Shown piece by piece: positions 34,930-42,702 of a stretch of DNA of 64,000 bases. The first letter of the stretch is position 1, and each line of letters opens with the position of its first letter. A program made the translations under genes and the position numbers. The DNA comes from Anaerolineae bacterium (GTDB lineage Bacteria; Chloroflexota; Anaerolineae; 4572-78; J111), in the NCBI GenBank assembly GCA_023382535.1, contig JAHDWA010000010.1:124001-188000 (forward strand). The letters run 5' to 3'. The notes beneath the pieces are model-generated. The model had not been told where the DNA came from. It searched no databases and saw only the letters and a list, made by a program, of their open reading frames with translations.

Positions 34930-37205
34930 GGCTCCTCTCCTGGCAGGGGCAGCCACACTTGCACCCGCGCGCCGCCTTGGGACTGATTTTCAAAACGAAG
35001 ATGGCCACCCAACTCCTCGGCTCGTTCGCGCATCGAGTTCAACCCTATGCCAAAATGAAGATCGGGCGGAAAGCCCGGCCCATCATCGGTGATGGCTAAA
35101 TCCAAATGATGATCGTGCATCGTAATGGCCAACCGACACTGTTTGGTCTGGGTATGCCGGATGACGTTGGTGATAGCCTCCTGGGCAATCCGGTAGACCG
35201 CCACTTCTACCGCGGCCGGTAAAGCTGGGAGTGGTTGGGGGTCAGTCGTAATCTCAACACAGCCTCCCGCTTGGACATATTGTCTGGCTCCCTCGCGCAG
35301 CGCCTCGATCAAACCCAACTCATCCAAAGCCGGTGGGCGCAGCTCGTACACCAGCCGCCGGATGTCCTGAATAGCGGCCTGGGATTGAGCTTTGAGGTGA
35401 TCCAGCAGTTCTCTGGCCTTCGTCGGCTCTCGTTCCAGCAGTTTGCCGATGGCATTGAGGGTCAAGGTCTGGCTGGCCAACTGCGGTCCCAGCCCATCGT
35501 GCAAATCGCGGCGCAGACGACGGCGCTCTTCTTCGCGAGCGGTCACGAGCTGCTGGCGCGACTGCTGCAAGGCGGCGGTGAGCTGCACGGCGTGGGCAAC
35601 TGTTCCGGCCTGGCGGGCAATGTTGGTCACGAGCAGCCGGTCGGCGGGATTAAACCCTTCGCCGGGGGCACGAGGGGCCACCCAGAGTTGGCCGATCGCC
35701 TGACCCTGGTAGATGAGGGGAAAGGTTTCGAGCTGGCTTGAAGGTTGGCCGGTTTCGGCTTGAACTTTCAATTCATCTCCAACCTGGAGAGCTATGGCGG
35801 CATAAGGCAGTTTGAGGGTCTGGGCGACGGTCTCTACCAGACCGGGTAGGATAGCATCAGGGGTGAGAGTGACTTCCAGGCGGGCGCCCAATTGGGACAA
35901 GACCGCCACCGGTTCGTCGCGCTGGCCGTACATCAGCCGGTTGACGCCCCGTTGGAGCCGGTCGCGCAGGGGTTGGAACAGCACCGCTACCAGCGCGGTG
36001 GCCGCCAGCGAGATGAACAGGTTCGTTTGGGTGCGAAAAACAGCGCCCAAGTAGCCCACGACAAAGACATACAGGCCAATGACCAGGGTGGTGAGCGTAC
36101 CATATACCAGCGCCCGGTTGATGATAATGTCAATATCAAACAAGCGGTAGCGCAGAATAGCAATCGTGGTGCAGAGCGGCAAGGCAATCTGTAGAACCGG
36201 GCCAACTGCGTCCAGCACAATCATAAGCGGCGAATCAGGCAGCCAGACCGCGCCTAACTGCCACCAAACGAACGGCAGGCCGATGCTGAGAACCAGGCCC
36301 AACATCATCCAGCCCAACTGGGCACGGATCATCGGGTCGCGGTTCGTCCGGAGGGTATGGGTCGTGCTGACGACGGTGGTCACCAGAAACCCAACGACCA
36401 AAACGCTCAGAGCCACCCAAAAGATTTGCACCATGTCGAGCACTAGCACTATGAGGGTTAGCGCAGCGGGTAATCCGAAGAGCAGGGCCAGGGTCAAACG
36501 GGCGTGGTGGCGCATCGGCCCTTTGCGGACAGGGAAGACCAGCACGAAGGTGATGAGCGCCGGCATTATACCCCAAGCCCAGCCGCCTAGTGAGAAAAAC
36601 ACATACCCATAACCGTAAGCGGGTGGGGAGAAACCTAGGGCGATCAAATTGACGACATCGAAAATGTTCGCACTGAGCATCATCGCAAAGGCCAGTAGTA
36701 AAGCTCGCGCGCCCAGATTGCGCGGGCGGCGCATAAAGACAAAGAGGGCCAGGGCTAGCCTGATGACAGCGGCAATATTGTCACTCAGGTTTCCCCCAGT
36801 GGTAATAAAGCGCCACCAGTATGCCAGCGACTGAGGCTTCAGGATCACGTCGAGTTCGAGCGTTTGACCGTTGCGAATGACGGTGTAGCGGGCTACGCCC
36901 CCTGTGCGCCACACCTCCGAAGCCGTGGTCGGACGCAGCGAAGCAGTGAGTATAGCTTGCCCATCAACCACAGCGACAACATCACCCGGCTGCAAGGGTG
37001 AGGCGTCACCGCTGATGTTGTGTACGGCCAATAAACCACGCTCCTCCTCAAGGTCATCGTATTGCCAGCCATCAGAAGGGAAGCGGAGGCCGATCAGCAT
37101 AAGGATCAAGGCGACCCCCACGTACAGCGCGGCGGCGGCAGCCACAATCCAGCTATCTCGGTCAAAGTGGGATTCAGGCTTGGGTTGAGCGGAAGTCGTC
37201 ATCAT
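34926..37205 (-). CDS. Membrane sensor histidine kinase, NarX/DegS type, with PDZ-like extracellular region
   Basis: A 759-residue kinase. One transmembrane helix lies at about residues 22-42, then an outer region of about 90 residues containing LQPGDVVAVVDGQAI, which looks PDZ-like. Next come a block of seven to eight helices (about 145-390), a GAF-like domain (about 430-540), and the HisKA_3 domain with phospho-accepting His in RRDLHDGLGPQLAS (about residue 567). The ATPase follows, with VYRIAQEAITNVIRHTQ and ITDDGPGFPPDLHFGIGLNSMRERA. It would phosphorylate the adjacent response regulator. AGGAGGGGTA precedes the ATG. The signal sensed is not evident. Confidence 0.93.
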   Translation of the reverse strand: MMTTSAQPKPESHFDRDSWIVAAAAALYVGVALILMLIGLRFPSDGWQYDDLEEERGLLAVHNISGDASPLQPGDVVAVVDGQAILTASLRPTTASEVWRTGGVARYTVIRNGQTLELDVILKPQSLAYWWRFITTGGNLSDNIAAVIRLALALFVFMRRPRNLGARALLLAFAMMLSANIFDVVNLIALGFSPPAYGYGYVFFSLGGWAWGIMPALITFVLVFPVRKGPMRHHARLTLALLFGLPAALTLIVLVLDMVQIFWVALSVLVVGFLVTTVVSTTHTLRTNRDPMIRAQLGWMMLGLVLSIGLPFVWWQLGAVWLPDSPLMIVLDAVGPVLQIALPLCTTIAILRYRLFDIDIIINRALVYGTLTTLVIGLYVFVVGYLGAVFRTQTNLFISLAATALVAVLFQPLRDRLQRGVNRLMYGQRDEPVAVLSQLGARLEVTLTPDAILPGLVETVAQTLKLPYAAIALQVGDELKVQAETGQPSSQLETFPLIYQGQAIGQLWVAPRAPGEGFNPADRLLVTNIARQAGTVAHAVQLTAALQQSRQQLVTAREEERRRLRRDLHDGLGPQLASQTLTLNAIGKLLEREPTKARELLDHLKAQSQAAIQDIRRLVYELRPPALDELGLIEALREGARQYVQAGGCVEITTDPQPLPALPAAVEVAVYRIAQEAITNVIRHTQTKQCRLAITMHDHHLDLAITDDGPGFPPDLHFGIGLNSMRERAEELGGHLRFENQSQGGARVQVWLPLPGEEP

Positions 37206-37304
37206 TACCCCTCCTGAGCAGTCAGCCTCTGGAAATTATGCCATAGGTGACAATCCCAGGCCAATACTGTTGGGTTATTGTCAATGGTATGTTTTTCCTT
37301 TCTG

Positions 37305-37343
37305 TTGGTAGAGACGTTGCATACAGCGCAACGTCTCTACCAA
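37305..37343. repeat. Perfect 16-base inverted repeat (dispersed palindromic type)
   Basis: Arms ttggtagagacgttgc (37305-37320) and its exact reverse complement (37328-37343) are separated by atacagc. The gtagagacgttgc core is of a kind I associate with dispersed repeats in other bacteria; that comparison is from memory. Confidence 0.7.
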
Positions 37344-37349
37344 TGATTT

Positions 37350-37553
37350 TTATGAGGGCGCATGCACTCGACGTGAGGCAGGTAACAGCAACAACACAAT
37401 CACCACCACCGACAAGGCCACAGTGACAGCACACGCGATTTGCAAAACCAAGCCGGGCGCAAGAAAGATACCTGGCGCCGTACCAAGTATATCAAGGACC
37501 CGCAATACTAGGCTGAAATTGCGTGGGTCGAGATGGCCAAGCCAGATTTTCGG
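37350..37553 (-). pseudogene. Membrane-segment reading frame overlapping the next gene's 3' end (possible frameshifted tail)
   Basis: On the minus strand a frame open from 37553 to a TAA at 37350 encodes HLDPRNFSLVLRVLDILG followed by two hydrophobic helices (APGIFLAPGLVLQIACAV, VALSVVVIVLLLLP) and a basic end. It has no ATG and overlaps the last 60 bases of the repeat protein in another frame. It may be the lost C-terminus of that protein after a frameshift, or a small coupled membrane protein starting at TTG. Confidence 0.35.
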
Positions 37554-38007
37554 TTAGGTAAAACTCAGCCATCCCACTATACCGGGCGGACTCGGCCTCA
37601 AGAGCGCGTTGTCCATTGGCCGCATTTTCTGGCAGGTACAACTCAGCCAGACCCCTGTATCGGGCGGCGTCCGCCTCAATAGCATGCTGTGCCTTGGCCT
37701 GATCTAAGTAAAACTTAGCCATATCGGCATATCGGGCGGCCTCCGCCTCAATAACGCGCTCTGCCTGGGCCTCATTGCCTGCCGCGTAAAACATACCCAG
37801 GCTGGTATAGCGGGCCGCTTCGGCCTCAATCGTTCGCTGCCGATTAACTTCATTGTTGTTTTCTGCGGTAGACAGTTGGGTGGCAAACACGCCTACCATC
37901 AGCCCCAATGCCAAAATGGCGAGAGCTAAAGGCAAACTGAGATGTTGCTTGACTATAGGCTCGTGAGCAATTTCCATTGGGCTGCTTAGCTTACTTTGGT
38001 GTGTCAT
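37492..38007 (-). CDS. Membrane-anchored protein with four EAxARY repeats
   Basis: A 171-residue protein, family not recognised. One transmembrane helix lies at residues about 24-45 (LPLALAILALGLMVGVFA). After it come four tandem units of about 27 residues: TIEAEAARYTSLGMFY, VIEAEAARYADMAKFY, AIEADAARYRGLAELY and ALEAESARYSGMAEFY, which should form a helical-hairpin array. AAGGAG precedes the ATG. The C-terminus (SRPTQFQPSIAGP) is unlike the repeats, and an alternative frame runs through it with membrane segments, so a frameshift is possible. It is next to a secreted barrel protein in the same direction. Confidence 0.7.
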   Translation of the reverse strand: MTHQSKLSSPMEIAHEPIVKQHLSLPLALAILALGLMVGVFATQLSTAENNNEVNRQRTIEAEAARYTSLGMFYAAGNEAQAERVIEAEAARYADMAKFYLDQAKAQHAIEADAARYRGLAELYLPENAANGQRALEAESARYSGMAEFYLTENLAWPSRPTQFQPSIAGP

Positions 38008-38158
38008 TGTTTATTCTCCTTTAATATTTTTATTTTGATTAGACACTTGATATTTGTTAAAATTGTTGTCATATGCTATCGGCAATCCGTTGTTGGAGTA
38101 TTTAAAGGCCAGCCAGATGTGTGGTGTGCCCAGTATTAAGATTTAGCATTAAATCGGC

Positions 38159-38617
38159 TTAGTTTTCACTGGAGATTTCAAAGATGAGGTCAAACTCGGT
38201 ACCTTCGTCATTGCGAGCGTGCACTTTCATCTGACCCGTTGCGTCAAGATAGGCTCCCGTACCACCGATAATCGTCACCACCGAGTCCTTGGTATCATAG
38301 AGGGGACCTTCCACATGCAACTGGCCGTCGGCCAGGATTAGCGTCATGATACATTCAAAGGCCTGGTGGACCACAGTCCGGACACAATAACCGTTATCAG
38401 TGCCCACCTTTTTCTTGTTGGTTTTATCAAATACGGCATTGGCGGAGATCACCATATCTCCAACGGAGTCACCTTTAGGACCGTTATCAACAAATGCATC
38501 ATTATCGGCATGTTCGACAAAATGTAGGGTACGGCTGGTTTGAGCGGTGCTGGTAGTAGACCAAGTAATCAAAAGCGCGGCAATGACAATAACTGATAAT
38601 AACAAATAAGATTTCAT
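38159..38617 (-). CDS. Secreted allene-oxide-cyclase/dirigent-like barrel protein
   Basis: A 152-residue protein with a signal peptide (LLLSVIVIAALLITWSTTSTAQ, cleavage near residue 26). The remainder resembles the allene oxide cyclase barrel-like / dirigent-like fold: GDSVGDMVISANAVFDK, a GTDNGYCVRT segment, ECIMTLILADGQLHVEGPLYD and IIGGTGAYLDATGQMKVHARND are characteristic. Bacterial members have no settled function; the fold binds small hydrophobic molecules in plants. GGGAG precedes the ATG. It is transcribed toward the repeat protein with about 150 bases between them. Confidence 0.7.
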   Translation of the reverse strand: MKSYLLLSVIVIAALLITWSTTSTAQTSRTLHFVEHADNDAFVDNGPKGDSVGDMVISANAVFDKTNKKKVGTDNGYCVRTVVHQAFECIMTLILADGQLHVEGPLYDTKDSVVTIIGGTGAYLDATGQMKVHARNDEGTEFDLIFEISSEN

Positions 38618-39125
38618 CTTTATCTCCCTATAGATAGAAATAGTAATTATTTTAATGGACCTTTATCAGGAATGAGCCATTTGTTGTAGGACAGGGCTTA
38701 TCCCTAGACTAACATCTCAGATCAACCGTGTGCCAGTACATATCCCTGGATGATCACCGCCACCATTACAGCTAAAGGTCTTTATGTATTCATAAGGTTC
38801 CTCCATTGTTATAAATAATCGGCCACCCATTGATGTGCTTATTCTAAGGCAGGGCTGTCCCGGTTGTCATGAGGCTATAGTCCCTAACTGGCAGGGACAT
38901 TTTGTCCCGGTGAAGCACAATAGCCCTGACTGGATAGTAGTGTTGAGAGAGATGTCTCGTGCGCTTCGAAGCTAAGATCACTGCCCAGAGTGGCTGCTGA
39001 TGAAAGTGATGATTGAATTCTGCTTCTGATCCTACTTAGCGAGGCGCCAAAGTTTGCGCGGGTAGAAGGAATGAACTAACGTTAGGTAGTCACACCCATC
39101 ATTTCAAGCTAGGAGGCGCTAGACG
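38618..39125. other. Intergenic stretch before the transposase
   Basis: About 500 bases with no gene. It has a short hairpin gggaca-ttt-tgtccc at 38894-38908. A possible left IS end, gccaaagtttgcgc, at 39046-39059 weakly resembles the inverted right-side gctcaaagttggtcg at 40855-40869. Confidence 0.4.
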
Positions 39126-40799
39126 ATGTCACTTAAACCAAGTCCAATGCAGCCCGTCCCCGCAGAAACTGCTCGCGTGGCGCGAGCGGCCTTTCCAAAA
39201 GGCAATCCCTACTTAACCCTGCGCGATGAACTCGGCCCGATTTTTCGAGACGAAGATTTTGTAGATCTATTTCCACCAGACGGCCAACCCGCCTTACCCC
39301 CCTGGCGTCTAGCCCTGGTGACGATTATGCAATTTCGGGAGAATCTATCCGATCGTCAGGCTGCCGAAGCCGTCCGAGCTCGCATCGACTGGAAATATTT
39401 ACTGGGGCTGACCCTCACTGATCCTGGGTTCGACTTTAGTGTCTTAAGCGAGTTTCGTACTCGTCTACGGGACGGTGGCAGTGAAGCCTTGTTGCTGGAG
39501 AAACTGCTGGACCGGTGTCGAGGTATGGGGCTAGTCAAAGCACGGGGAAAACAGCGAACCGATGCGACCTATGTCTTAGCCGCTATTCGGGTCATGAACC
39601 GATTGGAGCTGATTGGCGAAACAGTACGGGCCGTCCTGAATGAATTGGCCGCCATCGCCCCGGATTGGCTGCGTACGGTCGCTCCGGTCGAATGGTACCA
39701 GCGATATTGCCGCCGGATTGAGGATGATCGCTTGCCCAAGAGCCAAGCGCAACGAACTGCCTATGCTCAAACGGTGGGGGAAGATGGATTTCTGCTCTTG
39801 GATTTACTGAATGGGCCAGATGCCCCTCCTTCAGCCAGCCAGCTTCTGAGCGTCGAAGCTTTGCGTCGTGTCTTGGCGCGGCACTATGAACGCATTGAGC
39901 GTGAGACCGAGGGCAAAAAGCAGAGCCAAGTGCGCTTCAAAGCCAATCAAGAATTACCGCCAGCGGCAGAAGGGATCGAGTCCCCGTATGACCTGGAGGC
40001 CCGCTTTCGGAGTGGCTACGAAACGGCCTGGACCGGCTACCTGGTCCACTTGAGTGAGACCTGCGATGAGGATGATGTCCATCTGATTACTCACGTTGAA
40101 ACCACATTAGCCACCGGCTACGAGTTGCATCAAACTCAACCGATCCAACAGGCGTTGATGGACAAGGGGCTACCCCCCGCTCAACATCTGGTGGATACAG
40201 CCTACATTGATGCCGCATTGCTCGTCCAGAGCCAGCAAGAGCATGGGATTAGCTTGATTGGGCCAACCCATCCCGATACTAGTTGGCAAGCCAGAGTCGA
40301 TGGGGCTTACACACAGTCCCAATTCCAGATCGATTGGGACCACCAGCAAGTCACCTGTCCCCAGGGTCAACACTCGGCAGTCTGGCGTGAACCGACGGAT
40401 CCTTCTAATCCCTCGATTTGGGTCTTCTTTAGCCCCAAAGTGTGTCGTGCTTGTCCTGCCAGAGCGCAGTGTACTCGAATGAAGCGGTTCGGTCGCCGAT
40501 TGGAGTTGCATCCCAGAGCCCAACACGAGGCGCTCCAAGCGGCCCGCCTCCTCCTGACGACAGAGGCTGGCAAACAGCTCTACAACATACGGGCTGGGAT
40601 AGAAGGGGCAATTTCTCAGGGGGTCCGAGCCTTTGGCTTACGGCGAACCCGCTACCGGGGCTTGGCCAAGACCCATCTCCAGCACCTTGCTAGCGCAGCG
40701 GCCATCAATTTCCAGCGGATCATGGCTTGGCTCAACGAGATCCCTCGGGCTAAAACCCGCATGTCTCGCTTTGCCAGGCTTGCCCCCTTACCTGCTTAG
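39126..40799 (+). mobile_element. IS1182-family transposase
   Basis: A 557-residue transposase. The N-terminal DUF772-type region (FVDLFPPDGQPALPPWRLALVTIMQFRENLSDRQAAEAVRARIDWKYLLGL) and the C-terminal DDE region with CRACPARAQCTRMKR and the LRRTRYRGLAKTHLQHLASAAAINFQRI end are typical of IS1182. The frame is intact, so the element may still be active. CTAGGAGG precedes the ATG. Ends of the element are uncertain (only a weak inverted match at about 39046 and 40869), and I cannot define a target duplication. Its 3' end is also present as a relic at 34099-34215 in the opposite orientation. Confidence 0.88.
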
Positions 40800-40902
40800 T
40801 TCGCCAACGGTATCCGGACGTTGTGAAGCAGTAACACCCTATCCACCGGCCCTGGCTCAAAGTTGGTCGTAGCAGACGATGAGGTTGTTTTAGGGAGGGG
40901 TT

Positions 40903-41520
40903 ATGAATACACAGATAGAACGGTCGAAAGAGGCTCGGCAAAGGGTAAGAGATTTGGGATTAAGGGTTAAAGCTCGTCAGCGGATTACGAGCGGAGCGGG
41001 TTGGAAGAGAGAGGAGCAGCTAGAGACTTCCCCTCATCCGGTTAACGAGATATTCAATGGCAGAATTCCCGGTGTTTTTGAATTCACCCTTAGCCTTACT
41101 GAAGCCCAGAAAAAGGGAATGTTGTTCTTTTTGGCTGTAGAGATCGAACTGCTCGTGGAAAGCTATCTGGAGCAAAACGTCACACTACCTAGCTCCGTTG
41201 AATGGGAAATCCTGCTCATCGAGGCGGTCAAGACATTGAAGGGATCTCATTCTGGCTCTGAAGGAGGGAGCGCAGTCGCTGCCGACCAGAATTATGTGAG
41301 GCATAGCAGGAAGGCAAAGGGTATGAACAAAACCATTGAGTTGGCCCAAAGGCTCCGTCAAACTGCCAGAGAGACCCGCCAAGCCGCAAAAATTGCCATG
41401 TTGGATGCCAGGAGGGTGTGGCAAGCAGGCATAGCGGCTTGCTACAGGGCGGAAGAGGTGCGCCAACGGTCAACGGAGCGGCTGCAACAACTTAATGAAA
41501 AGGCTCCTTCAAAGTCCTGA
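40903..41520 (+). CDS. Helical protein with two basic repeat segments, unknown function
   Basis: A 205-residue protein. N-terminal residues 1-28 (MNTQIERSKEARQRVRDLGLRVKARQRI) and residues 141-200 (MNKTIELAQRLRQTARETRQAAKIAMLDARRVW) are basic amphipathic helices resembling the small protein at 33483. The middle (about 50-115) is more ordinary (EFTLSLTEAQKKGMLFFLAVEIELLVESYL). An internal ATG at 41323 with AGGAAGG upstream could start a separate 65-residue product. GGGAGG precedes the main ATG. The family is unrecognised. It lies directly after the transposase. Confidence 0.6.
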   Translation: MNTQIERSKEARQRVRDLGLRVKARQRITSGAGWKREEQLETSPHPVNEIFNGRIPGVFEFTLSLTEAQKKGMLFFLAVEIELLVESYLEQNVTLPSSVEWEILLIEAVKTLKGSHSGSEGGSAVAADQNYVRHSRKAKGMNKTIELAQRLRQTARETRQAAKIAMLDARRVWQAGIAACYRAEEVRQRSTERLQQLNEKAPSKS

Positions 41521-41557
41521 ATTATAATGTCAAGGTTGGAATAGAATGAAAAAGCGA

Positions 41558-41583
41558 GAAGCCTAACCTGCTGGTTGGGCTTC
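41558..41583. terminator. Bidirectional stem-loop terminator
   Basis: Stem gaagcc-taacc / ggtt-gggcttc with loop tgct lies between convergent genes; A-rich and T-rich sides flank it. Confidence 0.6.
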
Positions 41584-41602
41584 GTTCCTTGTCTAATAAA
41601 AA

Positions 41603-41926
41603 TCAGTCCAGGTGGAACACTTCCTCCAGTTCAATCATGCTCTCGTCGGCGTGAGCGCCGCCCAGACCCTCAAAGTAGGGGGCCATAAACTCCTGCCATT
41701 TCATATTGATCTCCTCCCGGGCCATCCCTGCCAGCGCCGCCTGGAAACTGTCCGGTGTTTCAAAATAGCCAAAGAGCAGGCCGTCGGGTCGCATAAACAG
41801 CGAGTAGTTATGCCAGCCGGTTCGCCGCAAAGCGTCGAGCATTTCGGGCCAGACCGCCTCGTGATGCTTTTTGTATTCCTCGATCTTGTCTGCTTTGACC
41901 TTTAGTAAAAATGCGATGCGTTTCAT
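41603..41926 (-). CDS. rhaM: L-rhamnose mutarotase
   Basis: The 107-residue product matches L-rhamnose mutarotase (RhaM/RhaU), which interconverts the alpha and beta anomers of L-rhamnose. Conserved positions are visible: MKRIAFLLKVKADKIEEYKKHHEAVWPEMLDAL with the active-site His near residue 22, NYSLFMRPDGLLFGYFE near residue 45, and W.EFMAPYFE near the end. I start it at the ATG at 41926 with AAGGGGA upstream. It is the last gene of the long reverse cluster that also contains a rhamnosidase and a rhamnose-type transporter, strengthening a rhamnose link. Confidence 0.9.
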   Translation of the reverse strand: MKRIAFLLKVKADKIEEYKKHHEAVWPEMLDALRRTGWHNYSLFMRPDGLLFGYFETPDSFQAALAGMAREEINMKWQEFMAPYFEGLGGAHADESMIELEEVFHLD

Positions 41927-41965
41927 GGTTATCCCCTTATGGTTTTGATTTTCAAAGATTCCCCC

Positions 41966-42000
41966 CACTTGGGCGACCGCAAGGGTCGCCGCTACGGTCA
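41966..42000. repeat. Dispersed palindromic repeat, copy 2 (inverted relative to copy 1)
   Basis: cttgggcgaccgcaagggtcgccgctacg is the reverse complement, at nearly all positions, of the core of the 17875-17948 element. Confidence 0.6.
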
Positions 42001-42023
42001 CCGATTTCGGTTATCAAGATTCA

Positions 42024-42692
42024 TTAGGTGACTATTTTCTCCGTCAGACCAATCAACTCCTTGGTCAACCGCACGGTTGAGCTGGCATCAGGGGCGTACC
42101 CATCAGCGCCGACTACATCGGCGTATTCCTGGGTCACCGGCGCGCCGCCGACCAGAATCTTGACTTTGTCGCGCAGGCCGGCTTCTTTGATGGCCTCGAT
42201 ATTCTTCTTGAACATGGGCATGGTCGTGGTCAAAAAGGCGCTCATGCCGACCGCCTGGGGTTGGTGTTCGATGATCGCCGCCACAAACTTGTCGGGCGGC
42301 ACGTTGACGCCCAGATCAACCACGACAAAGCCGGCCCCTTCGAGCATAATGTTGCACAGATTCTTGCCGATGTCGTGGATGTCACCCTTGACCGTGCCCA
42401 TGACAAAAGTGCCGATCGGCTTGGCCCCGGTTTCGGCGATGAGCGGCTTGAGAATGGCCATTGCCCCCTGCATGGCCCGGGCCGAGATCAGCATTTCCGG
42501 CACAAAATACTCGCCGATTTCAAACAGCCGCCCCACTTCTTCCAGCGCCGGGATCAGGCCATCGAAAAGCAGGGTCAGCGGCTCCATACCGAGAGCCAGA
42601 CCTTCCCGGGTCAGTTCGACCACGGGGGCGACTTCGCCGTTTAAGGTGTGTTCGTATAAACCGTCTAAAATTTCTTCCTGGCGACTCATCAT
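42024..42692 (-). CDS. Corrinoid (cobalamin-binding) methyl carrier protein, copy 1
   Basis: A 222-residue protein of the MtaC/MtbC/MttC type. The N-terminal helical cap (MSRQEEILDGLYEHTLNGEVAPVVELTREGL) precedes a Rossmann-like B12 domain with GTVKGDIHDIGKNL near residue 103 (the DxHxxG histidine ligates cobalt) and VVDLGVNVPPDKFV, SAFLTTTMPMF, ILVGGAPVTQEYADVVGADGYA. Such proteins carry a methyl group on Co(III) between two methyltransferases. It lies ten bases from the start side of the UroD-family gene 42703-44037, suggesting a dedicated pair. AAAGGAGAAATG precedes the start. Confidence 0.93.
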   Translation of the reverse strand: MMSRQEEILDGLYEHTLNGEVAPVVELTREGLALGMEPLTLLFDGLIPALEEVGRLFEIGEYFVPEMLISARAMQGAMAILKPLIAETGAKPIGTFVMGTVKGDIHDIGKNLCNIMLEGAGFVVVDLGVNVPPDKFVAAIIEHQPQAVGMSAFLTTTMPMFKKNIEAIKEAGLRDKVKILVGGAPVTQEYADVVGADGYAPDASSTVRLTKELIGLTEKIVT

Positions 42693-42702
42693 TTCTCCTT
42701 TA

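Noticed and set aside
37222..37434. 70-codon reverse frame behind the sensor kinase
   Set aside because: It runs through a perfect palindromic repeat and conflicts with the more protein-like frame at 37350-37553.
39046..40869. Defined terminal inverted repeats of the IS1182 element
   Set aside because: The gccaaagtttgcgc / gctcaaagttggtcg match is weak and no target duplication is visible, so ends are left open.
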